Shown here one piece after another: positions 15,483-25,900 of a DNA stretch of 64,000 bases (positions within the stretch are counted from its first letter, which is position 1; every line of letters begins with the position of its first letter). The notes under the pieces were generated by a model. That model made no database searches and was not told where the DNA came from. It worked only from the letters and a program-made list of their open reading frames with translations. Origin of the DNA: Rhizobacter sp. AJA081-3. GTDB taxonomy: Bacteria > Pseudomonadota > Gammaproteobacteria > Burkholderiales > Burkholderiaceae_C. Where the stretch lies: assembly GCF_017795745.1 (NCBI RefSeq), contig NZ_CP059067.1, positions 4,526,001 through 4,590,000 on the forward strand, given 5' to 3'. The translations under genes and the position numbers were made by a program.

Positions 15483-16481
15483 TTACTTCTTGCCCCAGCA
15501 CAGGTCCATGCCGACCTTGGTGTCCTTGCTGTCGACACCGGCCACCGGCTTGCTGGCGATCAGCGTGACACCGGTGTCGGTGTAGCCGGCCTTGACCTTC
15601 TTGCCGCTCTTGGCGTACTCGACGCCGGCCTCGACGCCCATCGACGCCATCTTCAGCGGGTACTGCTGGGAAGTCGCGGCGATCTTGCCCGCGGCCACGT
15701 CCTTCACGCCATCGCAGCCGCCGTCCACCGACACGATCATCACGCCCTTGTCCTTGCCGGCCTTCTGCAGTGCGTTGAAGGCACCGGCGGCGGCCGGCTC
15801 GTTGATCGTGTAGACGAGGTTGATGTCCGGGTTCTTCTGCAGGCAGTTCTCCATCGCCGTCTGGCCCTTGGCGCGGTCACCGAAGCTGTCGGCCATGCAG
15901 ACCACCTCGGCCGGCTTGGCGAGCTCGTTGTTCTTGGCGTCGAAGCTCTGCAGGCCGAAGCCCTGCAGGAAACCGTTGTGGCGCTGCGCGCCGACCGGGT
16001 GGCCGGGGAAAAGGTCGAGCGTGGCGATCTTCACCGGCTTGCCGCCCATCGCCGCCTTGGCGTACTGGCCGATCAGCACGCCGGCCTTGTAGTTGTCGGT
16101 GGCGAAGAGGGCATCGGTGGCCTCGGCCGGGTCGGTCGGGCTGTCCAGCGCGATGACCTGCACGCCCTTTTCCTGCGCCTTCTTGATGGCCGGGATGATG
16201 GCCTTCGAGTCGCTCGGGGTGATCAGGATGGTCTTGGCGCCGGCGGCGATCATGTTCTCCATCGCGGTCACCTGCCCGGCGTTGTCTCCGTCGGCCTTGC
16301 CCGCGCCCGACAGCAGCTTGGCGCCCTTGGCCTTGGCGGCCTCGGTCGCGCCTTCCTTCATCTTCACGAAGAAGGGGTTGGTCTCGGTCTTGGTGATCAG
16401 GCCGATGACGGGTTGCGACTGGGCCTGGGCGAGGCCGGCGGCCATCAGGGCGGCGAGCAGGGTGGCGTGCTTGAGTTGCAT
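15483..16481 (-). CDS. frcB: Periplasmic sugar-binding protein (FrcB-like)
   Basis: 332 residues with a clean Sec signal peptide (residues 1-21, ending GLAQAQ). It is a type I periplasmic binding protein (Peripla_BP_4): PVIGLITKTETNPFFVKMKE at the mature N-terminus, then ILITPSDSKAI, VIALDSPTD, TINEPAAAGAF and VSVDGGCDGVKDV. The two lobes are complete and the length is normal. It captures the sugar for the FrcC/FrcA transporter. AGGAGA precedes the ATG. It is the first gene of the minus-strand operon, divergent from the kinase across the operator palindrome. The ligand is probably fructose or a related ketose, inferred from the family resemblance. Confidence 0.8.
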   Translation of the reverse strand: MQLKHATLLAALMAAGLAQAQSQPVIGLITKTETNPFFVKMKEGATEAAKAKGAKLLSGAGKADGDNAGQVTAMENMIAAGAKTILITPSDSKAIIPAIKKAQEKGVQVIALDSPTDPAEATDALFATDNYKAGVLIGQYAKAAMGGKPVKIATLDLFPGHPVGAQRHNGFLQGFGLQSFDAKNNELAKPAEVVCMADSFGDRAKGQTAMENCLQKNPDINLVYTINEPAAAGAFNALQKAGKDKGVMIVSVDGGCDGVKDVAAGKIAATSQQYPLKMASMGVEAGVEYAKSGKKVKAGYTDTGVTLIASKPVAGVDSKDTKVGMDLCWGKK

Positions 16482-16589
16482 CGAGAGTCTCCTGGGCAGT
16501 TCGTCTGCGTGGGTTTGGGTTCGGCAGTCGGCACTCTGTGGCGCCGCGCGGCCCGGGGTTCCGGGTTGAGTGAATTCTCGGCGACGTCG

Positions 16590-16616
16590 ATTAATAAATC
16601 AAGTTGATTGATTAAT
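16590..16616. promoter_or_regulatory. 27-bp palindromic operator, candidate ROK repressor site
   Basis: Arms ATTAATAAATCAA (16590-16602) and TTGATTGATTAAT (16604-16616) around a central G match at 12 of 13 positions. The site is almost wholly A/T in a strongly GC-rich genome and sits in the 225-bp gap between frcB (minus) and the kinase (plus). It is the only such element in the regulon, so it could control both directions. Assignment to the ROK protein at 11943-13169 is by proximity and symmetry. Confidence 0.7.
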
Positions 16617-16706
16617 GGAAAACCCGGATGCTCGCGGCGGCGCCTTGCGGGATGCTCGCGCTCCAGTCCGGCGGCGCGCCGGTCCCGACCGCCCCAGGAG
16701 AAGACG

Positions 16707-17630
16707 ATGTTCGTGGTCTGTGGAGAAGCCCTCTTCGACGTGTTCGCCACCGGCGACACGCCCACCGGCATGGCGATGGACGCCCGCGTCGGCGGCTCGC
16801 CCTTCAACGTGGCCGTGGGCCTGGCGCGGCTGGCACAGCCGGTGTGCTTCCTGTCGCAGGTGTCGCGCGGCTTCCTCGGCGAGCGGCTGATGCGCGCACT
16901 GGCCACCGAGGGTGTGCAGACCGCCACGGTGCAGCGCTCCGATGCGCCGACCACGCTGAGCCTGATCGGCCTCGACCCGAAGGGCGTGCCCTCGTATTCC
17001 TTCTACGGCGAGGGCTGCGCCGACCGGTTGCTGAGCAGCGACGCGCTGGTCGCCCTGCCCGCGGGCATCCGGGCCATCAACTTCGGCTCCTATGCCACTG
17101 TCGTGGGCGAGACGGCGGCCACGCAGCGCATGCTGGTCGAACGCGAGCAGGGCCGTGCCCTGATTGCCTACGATCCGAACATCCGCCTGAACGTCGAGCC
17201 TTCGCTCGACGTGTGGCGCACGCAGATCGACTGGATGCTGCCGCGCACGCAGCTTCTCAAGGTGAGCGACGAGGACCTGCGCCTGGTCTGGCCCGGCGTC
17301 GAGCCGGCGGACTTCGCGGCGCGCGCGCTGGCGCAGGGCGCGAAGCTCGTCGTCGTGACGCGCGGCGGCGAAGGCGCCAGCGGCTGGACGGCCGCAGGGC
17401 GCGTCGACGTGCCGCCGGTGGCGGTGCAGGTGATCGACACCGTCGGCGCCGGCGACACCTTCCAGGCCGCGCTGCTGACCTGGCTGGCCGAGCGCGACGC
17501 GCTGTCCGCGCCGGCCCTGACGGCGCTGTCGAAGGATGCGCTCGGGGAAGCGCTGGGCTTCGCGGCGCGCGCCGCCGCCATCACCTGTTCGCGCCGCGGC
17601 GCCGACATGCCGCGCCGCGCAGAGCTGTAG
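16707..17630 (+). CDS. PfkB-family sugar kinase (fructokinase-like)
   Basis: 307 residues of the ribokinase/PfkB family. The N-terminus is MFVVCGEALFDVF, the substrate region has GGSPFNVAVGLARL (residues 30-43), and the C-terminal signature DTVGAGDTFQAALL carries the catalytic Asp and anion hole. It would phosphorylate the sugar imported by the divergent ABC system, using ATP; fructokinase (FrcK-like) is the likeliest assignment. The ATG at 16707 has AGGAG at 16696-16700; longer in-frame starts at 16608 would run through the operator region and are rejected. Expression is probably set by the shared palindrome. Confidence 0.8.
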   Translation: MFVVCGEALFDVFATGDTPTGMAMDARVGGSPFNVAVGLARLAQPVCFLSQVSRGFLGERLMRALATEGVQTATVQRSDAPTTLSLIGLDPKGVPSYSFYGEGCADRLLSSDALVALPAGIRAINFGSYATVVGETAATQRMLVEREQGRALIAYDPNIRLNVEPSLDVWRTQIDWMLPRTQLLKVSDEDLRLVWPGVEPADFAARALAQGAKLVVVTRGGEGASGWTAAGRVDVPPVAVQVIDTVGAGDTFQAALLTWLAERDALSAPALTALSKDALGEALGFAARAAAITCSRRGADMPRRAEL

Positions 17631-17681
17631 CGACTCGACCGAGCGTCATCTCCGGCGCCGGCTGGCCCATACTCGCCGCGC

Positions 17682-18659
17682 ATGTCGACGCTCGTCTTCT
17701 TCAAGCTGGTGGCCATCTTCGTGGTGGTGGCGCTGGGCTGGGTCGTTGGCAAGGCGGGCTGGCTGGGCCAGAACGATCCGGCGCGCACCCTGGCCAACGC
17801 CGCCTACTACATCTTCGTGCCGGCGCTGCTGTTCCGCACCACCGCGCGCATCGACCTGCAGGCCATGCCCTGGGGCACGGTGATCGCCTTCTTCGTGCCC
17901 GTGCTCACGCTGCTGATCGGCGTCTACCTGTGGGAGCGGCGCGCCAACCGCCATGGTTCGCTGCCCGCCGCCGCTCCCAGCGTGCGCGCCATCTCGGCCA
18001 CCTTCGGCAACTCGGTGCAGGTGGGCATCCCGTTCGCGGCGGCGCTGTTCGGCGAGGCCGGCCTGGCCATCCACGTGGCCCTGGTGAGCCTGCACGCGAT
18101 GACGCTTCTGACCGTGCTTACCGCGCTGGTCGAGCTCGACCTGGCGCGGGCGCGGCGCACGGCCGGCCACTCGAATGCGCACCTGCTCAAGACGCTCGGC
18201 CGGACGCTGCGCAACACCATCGTCCATCCGGTGGTGCTGCCAGTGATCGCCGGGCTGGCGTGGAACCTGGCCGGCCTGCCGCTGCCCACCGTGGCCGACG
18301 AGATCCTCGCCACGCTGGCGCAGGCCGTCGTGCCGCTGTGCCTGGTGCTGATCGGCATGTCGCTGGCCTACTACGGCGTCAAGGGTGCAGCGCGCGGCGC
18401 AGTGGTCATCAGCGTGCTCAAGCTGATGGTGCTGCCGGCCATGGTGCTGGCGATGGCGCACTGGGGCTTCGGACTGAGCGGCCTGCCGCTGGCCGTGGTG
18501 GTGATGATGGCGGCGCTGCCGGTGGGCAGCAACGCGCTGATCTTCTCGCAGCGCTACGAGACGCTGGAGGCCGAGGCCACGGCCGCCATCGTGTTCTCCA
18601 CGCTGGGTTTCGTGATGACGGCCTCGGTCTGGCTGGCTGTGCTGGCCTGGCTGGGCTGA
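17682..18659 (+). CDS. AEC-family membrane transporter
   Basis: 325 residues with about ten hydrophobic helices in two halves, as in the auxin efflux carrier (AEC) family of bacterial malonate/malate-type permeases. Recognisable segments are [16 protein letters not shown] in the first half, [20 protein letters not shown] in the middle, and [20 protein letters not shown] and [14 protein letters not shown] in the second. The substrate cannot be assigned. It lies 51 bp after the kinase and 22 bp before proA, on the same strand, but no functional link to either is evident. Confidence 0.8.
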   Translation: MSTLVFFKLVAIFVVVALGWVVGKAGWLGQNDPARTLANAAYYIFVPALLFRTTARIDLQAMPWGTVIAFFVPVLTLLIGVYLWERRANRHGSLPAAAPSVRAISATFGNSVQVGIPFAAALFGEAGLAIHVALVSLHAMTLLTVLTALVELDLARARRTAGHSNAHLLKTLGRTLRNTIVHPVVLPVIAGLAWNLAGLPLPTVADEILATLAQAVVPLCLVLIGMSLAYYGVKGAARGAVVISVLKLMVLPAMVLAMAHWGFGLSGLPLAVVVMMAALPVGSNALIFSQRYETLEAEATAAIVFSTLGFVMTASVWLAVLAWLG

Positions 18660-18681
18660 CCTGTTCCGGGATAATCGAGCC

Positions 18682-19962
18682 ATGAGCTCCGACGACCTGC
18701 AGGCCACCATCGCCCACATGGGCGTGGCTGCGCGTGCCGCGGCCACGACGATGGCCGCCGCCTCGACCGCCTCCAAGAACGCCGCGCTGCTGCTGCTCGC
18801 GCGCCGACTGCGCGATGGCGTGTCCGAACTGCAGGCCGCCAACGAGAAGGATCTGCACGCCGCACGCGCCGCCGGTCTGGCCGAGCCGATGGTCGACCGC
18901 CTCAAGCTCACCGAGAAGGTGATCGCCACCGTCGCCGAAGGCTGCGAGCAGATCGCCTCCATGCCCGACCCGATCGGCGAGATCACGAACCTGCGGCGCC
19001 GCCCGAGCGGCATCAGCGTCGGCCAGATGCGCGTGCCTTTGGGTGTGTTCGGCATGATCTACGAGAGCCGACCGAACGTGACCATCGAGGCCGCCTCGCT
19101 GGCCATCAAGAGCGGCAATGCCTGCATCCTGCGCGGCGGCTCGGAGGCCATCCATTCCAACCTGGCGCTGTGGCGCATCGTGCAGTCGGCGCTGGCCGAT
19201 GCCGGCCTGCCGCCCGACGCGGTGCAGCTGGTGCAGACGACCGACCGCGCTGCCGTCGGCCACCTGATCGCCTCGCCCGAGGCGGTGGATGTGATCATCC
19301 CGCGCGGCGGCAAGGGCCTGATCGAGCGCATCAGCCGCGAGGCGAAGGTGCCGGTGATCAAGCACCTGGACGGCAACTGCCATGTCTATGTCGACGCCAG
19401 CGCCGACCTCGAGCTGGCGCTGAAGGTCACCGACAACGCCAAGACGCAGAAGTACAGCCCCTGCAATGCGGCCGAATCGCTGCTGGTGCACGAGGCCGTC
19501 GCAAGCGCGTTCCTGCCGCGCATCGGCGCGATCTTCGCTGCCAAGGGCGTGGAGATGCGCACCGACGCGAAAGGCCGCGCGATCCTGTCGGCGGTGGCGA
19601 ACGCCAAGCTCGCCGACGCCACCGAGGCCGACTGGAGCGAGGAGTACCTCGCGCCGATCATCAGCGTGAAGGTGGTCGTCTCGCTGGACGAAGCCATCGC
19701 CCACATCAACCGCTACGGCTCGCACCACACCGACGCCATCCTCACCGACAGCCACGCGAACGCGATGCGCTTCCTGCGCGAGGTCGACTCGGCCAGCGTG
19801 ATGGTCAACGCCAGCACGCGCTTTGCAGACGGCTTCGAGTACGGCCTGGGCGCCGAGATCGGCATCAGCACCGACAAGTTCCACGCCCGCGGCCCGGTCG
19901 GCCTGGAGGGGCTCACCTCGATGAAATGGGTGGTGCTCGGCCAGGGCGAGGTGCGCAGCTGA
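18682..19962 (+). CDS. proA: Glutamate-5-semialdehyde dehydrogenase
   Basis: 426 residues, the standard length of ProA (gamma-glutamyl phosphate reductase). Family motifs include [45 protein letters not shown] and the active-site region [12 protein letters not shown], with its Cys. It reduces glutamyl-5-phosphate with NADPH in the second step of proline synthesis in the cytoplasm. proB is not in this window, so the pair is split as in many betaproteobacteria. Its TGA overlaps the queC start by one base. Confidence 0.95.
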   Translation: MSSDDLQATIAHMGVAARAAATTMAAASTASKNAALLLLARRLRDGVSELQAANEKDLHAARAAGLAEPMVDRLKLTEKVIATVAEGCEQIASMPDPIGEITNLRRRPSGISVGQMRVPLGVFGMIYESRPNVTIEAASLAIKSGNACILRGGSEAIHSNLALWRIVQSALADAGLPPDAVQLVQTTDRAAVGHLIASPEAVDVIIPRGGKGLIERISREAKVPVIKHLDGNCHVYVDASADLELALKVTDNAKTQKYSPCNAAESLLVHEAVASAFLPRIGAIFAAKGVEMRTDAKGRAILSAVANAKLADATEADWSEEYLAPIISVKVVVSLDEAIAHINRYGSHHTDAILTDSHANAMRFLREVDSASVMVNASTRFADGFEYGLGAEIGISTDKFHARGPVGLEGLTSMKWVVLGQGEVRS

Positions 19963-20663
19963 TGGATGACACGCGCAAGGCCCTCGTGCTGTTCTCCGGC
20001 GGTCAGGACTCCACCGTCTGCCTGGCCTGGGCCCTGCAGCGCTTTTCGCAGGTCGAGACGATCGGCTTCAGCTACGGGCAGCGCCACGCAGTCGAGCTGA
20101 CCTGCCGCCAGAAGGTGATCGCGGAACTTCGCGCGCAGTTCCCGAAGTGGGGCAAGCGGCTCGGCGAAGACCACATGCTCGACCTGGCCCTGCTCGGCCA
20201 GATCTCCGAGACGGCGCTGACCGCCCAGCGCGAGATCGAGATGAACGAGGACGGCCTGCCCAACACCTTCGTGCCGGGCCGCAATCTGCTGTTCCTCACC
20301 TTCGCCGGCACGGTGGCCTATCGTCGCGGCCTGAACGCGCTGGTCGGCGGCATGTGCGAGACCGATTTCTCCGGCTACCCTGATTGCCGCGACAACACGC
20401 TCAAGGCCCTGCAGGTGGCGATCAGCCTCGGCCTGGATACGCCGATGACGATCGAGACGCCGCTGATGTGGTTCGACAAGGCGCAGACCTGGTCGCTCAC
20501 CGAGCGGCTGGGCGGCGAGGCGCTGATCGACCTGGTGGCCGAACACACCCACACCTGCTATGTCGGCGACCGCTCGCGCCGCCACGAGTGGGGCTACGGC
20601 TGCGGGCTGTGCCCGGCCTGCGACCTGCGCCGAGCCGGCTACAACGCCTGGGTCCATTCCTGA
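19962..20663 (+). CDS. queC: 7-cyano-7-deazaguanine synthase
   Basis: 233 residues. The N-terminal PP-loop [18 protein letters not shown] (residues 9-26) binds ATP. A C-terminal zinc site is formed by CYVGD ... [10 protein letters not shown], and the region around [15 protein letters not shown] is typical of QueC. It converts 7-carboxy-7-deazaguanine to preQ0 with ammonia and two ATP, the step before QueF in queuosine synthesis. The ATG at 19962 overlaps the proA stop (TGATG). No other queuosine gene lies in the window. Confidence 0.95.
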   Translation: MDDTRKALVLFSGGQDSTVCLAWALQRFSQVETIGFSYGQRHAVELTCRQKVIAELRAQFPKWGKRLGEDHMLDLALLGQISETALTAQREIEMNEDGLPNTFVPGRNLLFLTFAGTVAYRRGLNALVGGMCETDFSGYPDCRDNTLKALQVAISLGLDTPMTIETPLMWFDKAQTWSLTERLGGEALIDLVAEHTHTCYVGDRSRRHEWGYGCGLCPACDLRRAGYNAWVHS

Positions 20664-20689
20664 GGGCCTCGCCCTGGGCCGCGCACCGG

Positions 20690-21208
20690 ATGAGCAGCCA
20701 CGCGATCGTCCTGGGCCTCCTGGCCGCCGTGCTGCTGTTCTGGGCGGTGGGCGCCTACAACCGCATGGTCAGCCTGCGCAACACGCTGCTGCGCCATTTC
20801 GCGGCGGTCGACGAGCAGTTCCGTGGCCGCCACGCGCTGCTGCTGCAATGGGCCGATACGCTGATCGGCGCCGATGCGGCCCTGCTGGATTCGCTGCGCG
20901 CGGCCTGCCTGCAGGCCGAAGCCGCCTGTACCCATGCACGCAGCCGCGCGTCCAACGCCGGGGCGCTGACCAGCCTGCGGCTGGCCGAGGAGATCCTGTC
21001 GCAGGCCCGCGCCCGGCTGCCGGCGCCCGAGGGCGCCGACGACGCGCAGGCGGCGCTGGCCGCCGCACTGGCCGAGGGCGACACCACACTGGCCTTCGCG
21101 CGGCGGCAGTTCAACGAGGCGGTACAGGGCTACAACCATGCGGTCGGCCAGTTCCCCACCTGGGTGATTGCCGGGATGTTCGGCTTTCGCAAGGCGAGCA
21201 CACTCTGA
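20690..21208 (+). CDS. LemA-family protein
   Basis: 172 residues. A single N-terminal membrane helix (about residues 5-23) leads to a helical coiled region starting YNRMVSLRNTLLRHFAAVDE, the hallmark of LemA proteins, and ending with the family's FNEAVQGYNHAVGQFPTWVI motif. LemA proteins are inner-membrane anchored with a cytoplasmic or periplasmic four-helix domain; their function is not settled, though they often pair with TPM-domain or protease genes. It is followed 19 bp downstream by an uncharacterised gene with which it probably forms an operon. Confidence 0.8.
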   Translation: MSSHAIVLGLLAAVLLFWAVGAYNRMVSLRNTLLRHFAAVDEQFRGRHALLLQWADTLIGADAALLDSLRAACLQAEAACTHARSRASNAGALTSLRLAEEILSQARARLPAPEGADDAQAALAAALAEGDTTLAFARRQFNEAVQGYNHAVGQFPTWVIAGMFGFRKASTL

Positions 21209-21227
21209 CCATGGTGAGTTGGCTTCC

Positions 21228-22037
21228 ATGAACAGCAAGGTCACGCCTGCACCGGCCGGTCCGCCGCTGACCGAGGACGAGTTGGCCGCGATCGAGCGGC
21301 TCGACCGGGTGCGCGGCGTCGGCGGGCTGAAATCGGCGCTGCTCGCGCTGCTGGCTTCGCCTGCGGTGCCGGGGCGCCTGCGCACCTGGCGCGAAGAGAC
21401 CGTGCTGGTCCCCGAGGCCGAGGTCATCCGTGTCGACATCGGCAAGCTTGGCCCCAGCACCCGGCTGCCCTGGTTCGAGCTGCTTCTGGCGCGCATGGGC
21501 GCCGCGCCGCTGGCGGATCGCCAGGCCCTGCTGCGTTCGGCCCGGCGCGTGCTCGGCCCGCCCGGCCTGCCGATCGACCGCCTGCTCTGGCTGGCCATGC
21601 GACGCCACTTCGGCGAACACCCGCTGACCCCTGCGCACGGGGCCAACGACCCCGAACTGTCGCGGCTGTCGATCGCCGAACTGCTGCACGTCGCGCACTT
21701 CACGGCGCACCTGGCTCGCATGGTGCCCGGCGACGACCCGGCCGAAGGCCAGCGCTGGTACTTCGCCGTGATGGCGCGCTGGCTCAAGCCGGCCGAGACG
21801 CCGCCCTGGCAGCGCCCCGACGTCGATGCCCTGGTGCATGCGCTCAACGGGCTGCAGGCGATGTCGTGGATGCAGCGGCCTCAGGTGGTGCGCACCTGGG
21901 TCGCGGCCGCCATGGCCGGCCACTATGGCGGCCTGGCCCCCGGCGCGGCCGACGCGCTGCGGCTGAGCTCGCTGCTGCTCGATTCACCGATGCCGCCCGA
22001 CCTGGCACGGCAGTACGCCGAGATCAGCCCCGACTAG
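21228..22037 (+). CDS. Conserved protein of unknown function, paired with LemA
   Basis: A 269-residue, mostly helical and soluble-looking protein with no signal peptide and no recognised motif. Notable stretches are GGLKSALLALLASPAVP, LVPEAEVIRVDIGKLGPSTR, LPWFELLLARMG and HVAHFTAHLARMVPGDDPAEG. The ATG at 21228 was chosen over an in-frame one 60 bp upstream that lies inside the LemA gene. The segment LPWFELLLARMGAAPLADRQ suggests a peptidase-associated or TPM-like context, but this is only an impression. Its position 19 bp after lemA suggests a shared function at the membrane. I do not recognise the family. Confidence 0.6.
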   Translation: MNSKVTPAPAGPPLTEDELAAIERLDRVRGVGGLKSALLALLASPAVPGRLRTWREETVLVPEAEVIRVDIGKLGPSTRLPWFELLLARMGAAPLADRQALLRSARRVLGPPGLPIDRLLWLAMRRHFGEHPLTPAHGANDPELSRLSIAELLHVAHFTAHLARMVPGDDPAEGQRWYFAVMARWLKPAETPPWQRPDVDALVHALNGLQAMSWMQRPQVVRTWVAAAMAGHYGGLAPGAADALRLSSLLLDSPMPPDLARQYAEISPD

Positions 22038-22067
22038 ATGGCGCACCCGGCGCCGGGTACCGGCGCC

Positions 22068-22118
22068 ACCCGCCATGCGGGTGACCGGTCGGCTTGGGGC
22101 AGCCCGGCGCCGACCGGT
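22068..22118. terminator. Hairpins between converging genes
   Basis: Two stems fill the 87-bp gap between convergent genes. ACCCGC and GCGGGT flank CAT at 22068-22082; ACCGGTCGGC (22084-22093) and GCCGACCGGT (22109-22118) form a perfect 10-bp stem with a 15-base loop. Without T-runs these are best read as bidirectional, factor-independent-like or RNA-protecting ends. Confidence 0.5.
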
Positions 22119-22124
22119 TCGCCG

Positions 22125-22955
<831 letters not shown>

Positions 22956-22969
22956 GGTCTTCGGCTCCT

Positions 22970-25900
22970 TCATTGCACGACACGGGGCGATGAAGCGGCC
23001 GGCAGGGGCGCATCGACGTCGGGCACGGCGTCGCCGAACTTGCGTTCGACCTTCTCGACCTTCGGGTCAGCCCACGGGCCGCTGACGTGGAACTCGCGCG
23101 TGCCGGCCTGGATGAGCGGGCGGCGCAGGAACACCTGCGCGAGGAAGGTGCCCAGGCCCACCGCCGGGTTGATCGCCGCATAGGCCAGCGAGGCGGTACC
23201 GGCGTTGATCTCCGGCACCACGATGACGCGCAGGTCCTGCGTCTCGCGCGCGATGTCGGCCTGCCCCTCCATCAGCACCACGGCCTGCACGCCGCGCATG
23301 CGCAGGTTGTTGGTGTTCGCCACGCCCTGGGCGATCTTCAGGTCGCCGGTGATGTTGTCGAAGGCGAATCCTTCCTGGAAGACGTCGCGGAAGTCCAGCA
23401 GCAGCCGCCGCGGCAGCGCCTGCAGGCTGAGCACGCCGAGCAGCCGCGCCGCGCCCGGTTCGGCCTTGAGAAACTGGCCCGCATCGAGCGCCACGGCGAC
23501 GTTGCCCGACAGCGTCGGGTAGTCCAGCGCCAACGGCGAGCCGAGCCACGACAGCTGGCCCGAGAGCTGGCCCTTGCCGCCGCGCATCGCCTTGCCCGTG
23601 CCCAGGCGCTCGAGCAGCGCGCCGCCGTCGGCCACGTCGAGCTTGAAGTTGAGCACCGAGCGGCGCCGGGCGCTGGCCGCTGCGCCCGGCACCGTCATGA
23701 AGGTGCCGCCGGTCTCGGACCAGTTGCCGCTGCCGCTGAGCTGTGCCTCGGGCATGACCAGGCCGAGGCGGTTGAGCCGCCATTCGCGTACCGCGTCGCG
23801 GCCCTCGCCGACGACCCGGTTCACTGCATCGATCTCGAGACGGCCGAGCCGCTTGCCGCGCAGCTCGAAGTCGTCGATGACGATGTCCAGCGAGGGCACG
23901 GCGGTGGGCTGCTGCTGGTCGAGCAGGTGCTCGACCTGATCGGCATCGCTCTTGGGCAAGGACAGCCTGGCCAGCCGCGCGTAGACCCGCCCGGCCGCCT
24001 GCGCTGCGCCGGGCCGGGCCGGCCGGTACTCGACGTAGCCGCCGAACTGCTCGGCCTCGACGTTGGCGCGCCAGACGCCGTCGCCCTGCGATGCGCCGAT
24101 GACGACGCGGTTGAACTGGCGCGCGCCGCTTTGCAGCGACTGCGCGCGCAGCGCGATCTGCCCGGGCAGGTAGCCGGACACTTCGCCGCCGGCTGCAGCG
24201 CCGACGCCGCCCGGCGCAGACCCATTGAACATGCGGCCGGACACCGCTTCCCAGGCATCGGCGCTCAGCGCGGCGAGCGTGGCGTTGGCATGCACGCCAG
24301 TGGCCGGCGTGGGCGCCGGCTCGTTGATGCCGATGCCGCCGCGCAGCACGCGCGGGGTGTCGCCCGACAGATCGCGGACGTACTGCGCCTGCAGCACGCT
24401 GCCGAGTTCGAAGCGCAGCGTGTCGCGTGCCGACTGTCCGGCCTGCAGCGACTCGGGCACCAGCGTGCTCTGGTAGCGCAGCGGCAGCGGCACCTCGGCC
24501 GCCTTGCGCAGCGGCGCGGGCAGTTCGGAGGCCAGCCCGACGAGGTTGCTGGTGATGCTGATCTCGGGCAGACCGTGCACGAAGGCCAGGCTGGCGCGGT
24601 AGGGTGTCTGCCCGGTGAAGGAACTCGCCAGCCGGGACAGTGGCCCGAGTTCGCCGGCGCGGCGCAGGCCCTCGGCGCTGGCCGTGCCCTGGCCACTGAA
24701 GCGCAGCGTGCCGTCGGGCTGCATCGAACCGTCGAAGCTGGCGTCGCCACCGAGCAGTCTGGCGCTGGCGCCGCTGACGGTCAGGCCCTTGTGCGTGAAG
24801 TCGATGCGGGCGCGGGCACCACCGAGCAGCGGCGTGTCGGGCGTGATGCGCACGTCGTTGCCGGCCAGCGCGATGCCACCCTTCACGGTGGACGCCGACA
24901 GGTCGTACAGCGGCAGCGACAGGCCCAGCTTGAGCTCGGCCGTGCCAGTGGCAGTGGCGCGTGCGAGTGCCTGTCCGGTCCATTGGCCGACCGGCGTGAC
25001 GTTCACGAAGCGCAGCATCTCGGTCAGCGGCCCGCGCACGCTGCCATCCAGCGCAAGCACCGAGCGATCGGCCAGGTTGCGCACGCCGCCCTGCACGCCG
25101 CTGAGCACGACGTTGCCGAGCTGCGCACTGCCGTCACGGATCTCCAGGCTGGCGCGGTCGATGATCACCTCGGCCGCCACGCGCGTGAGGGCCGGCCACG
25201 GCGACACCCAGGCCGGCTTCTCGTTGACAGCCGGCTCGCTGGGCACGTAGTCGAAGGTCGCGTCCTTGACGCGGCCGGCGATGCGGAATTCGCCGTCCTT
25301 GGGCGACTTGGCCGTGAAGAAGGGAAAGTCCCACAGGTCGCCCTTGACGCGGAAGCTCGCCTCCTGCACGGCGCCGCTGCGCAGCGCGCGGCCGAGGTAC
25401 TGGCGCGTTTGCGCCATGTGCAAGGGCAGGTAGCGCGCGATCTTGGCGGCATCGCCGCGCACGATGCGCCCGTTGAGCTCGATCTGGCCCGGCAGGCGCC
25501 CGCCCTGGCGAGCCCCTTGGCCGGGACCGGTGGACCAGCTGCCGCTCAGCTCGCCTTGCGCATCGGGATTGGCGAAGCGGCCGTCCTTGACCTGCACGCT
25601 GACCCGGGGCGGCGCTCCGGCCGCGCCGTGCTCGATCTTCCAGCCGAGCTGCGCGGCCAGGGTGTCGAACGGCACCAAGGCTTGGTCGAACACGCCCGGA
25701 AACTCCAGCGCGCCGGAAGTGAGGTTGAGCTGCGCCTGGCCGCCCGTCTCGGTGGCACTGACCTGCAGCGAGGCATTGCGCAGACCGGGTCGGCCCACGG
25801 CGTTCGGCTCCGGCGCGGGCTTCGCGGCCAGCGACAACCCGCTGAACAAGGCCTTGGCCTGGTAGCGCACCGGAGCGTCCAGCGGGCCGGTCCAGCTCGC

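Noticed and set aside
16608-16706. Longer N-terminus for the sugar kinase
   Set aside because: It would begin inside the palindromic operator and adds Arg/Pro-rich codons before the canonical MFVVCGEALFDVF; AGGAG before 16707 supports the shorter form.
20690-20760. Possible queuosine (preQ1) riboswitch near queC
   Set aside because: The queC start overlaps proA, leaving no leader, and the sequence after queC holds only the LemA start with no recognisable aptamer.
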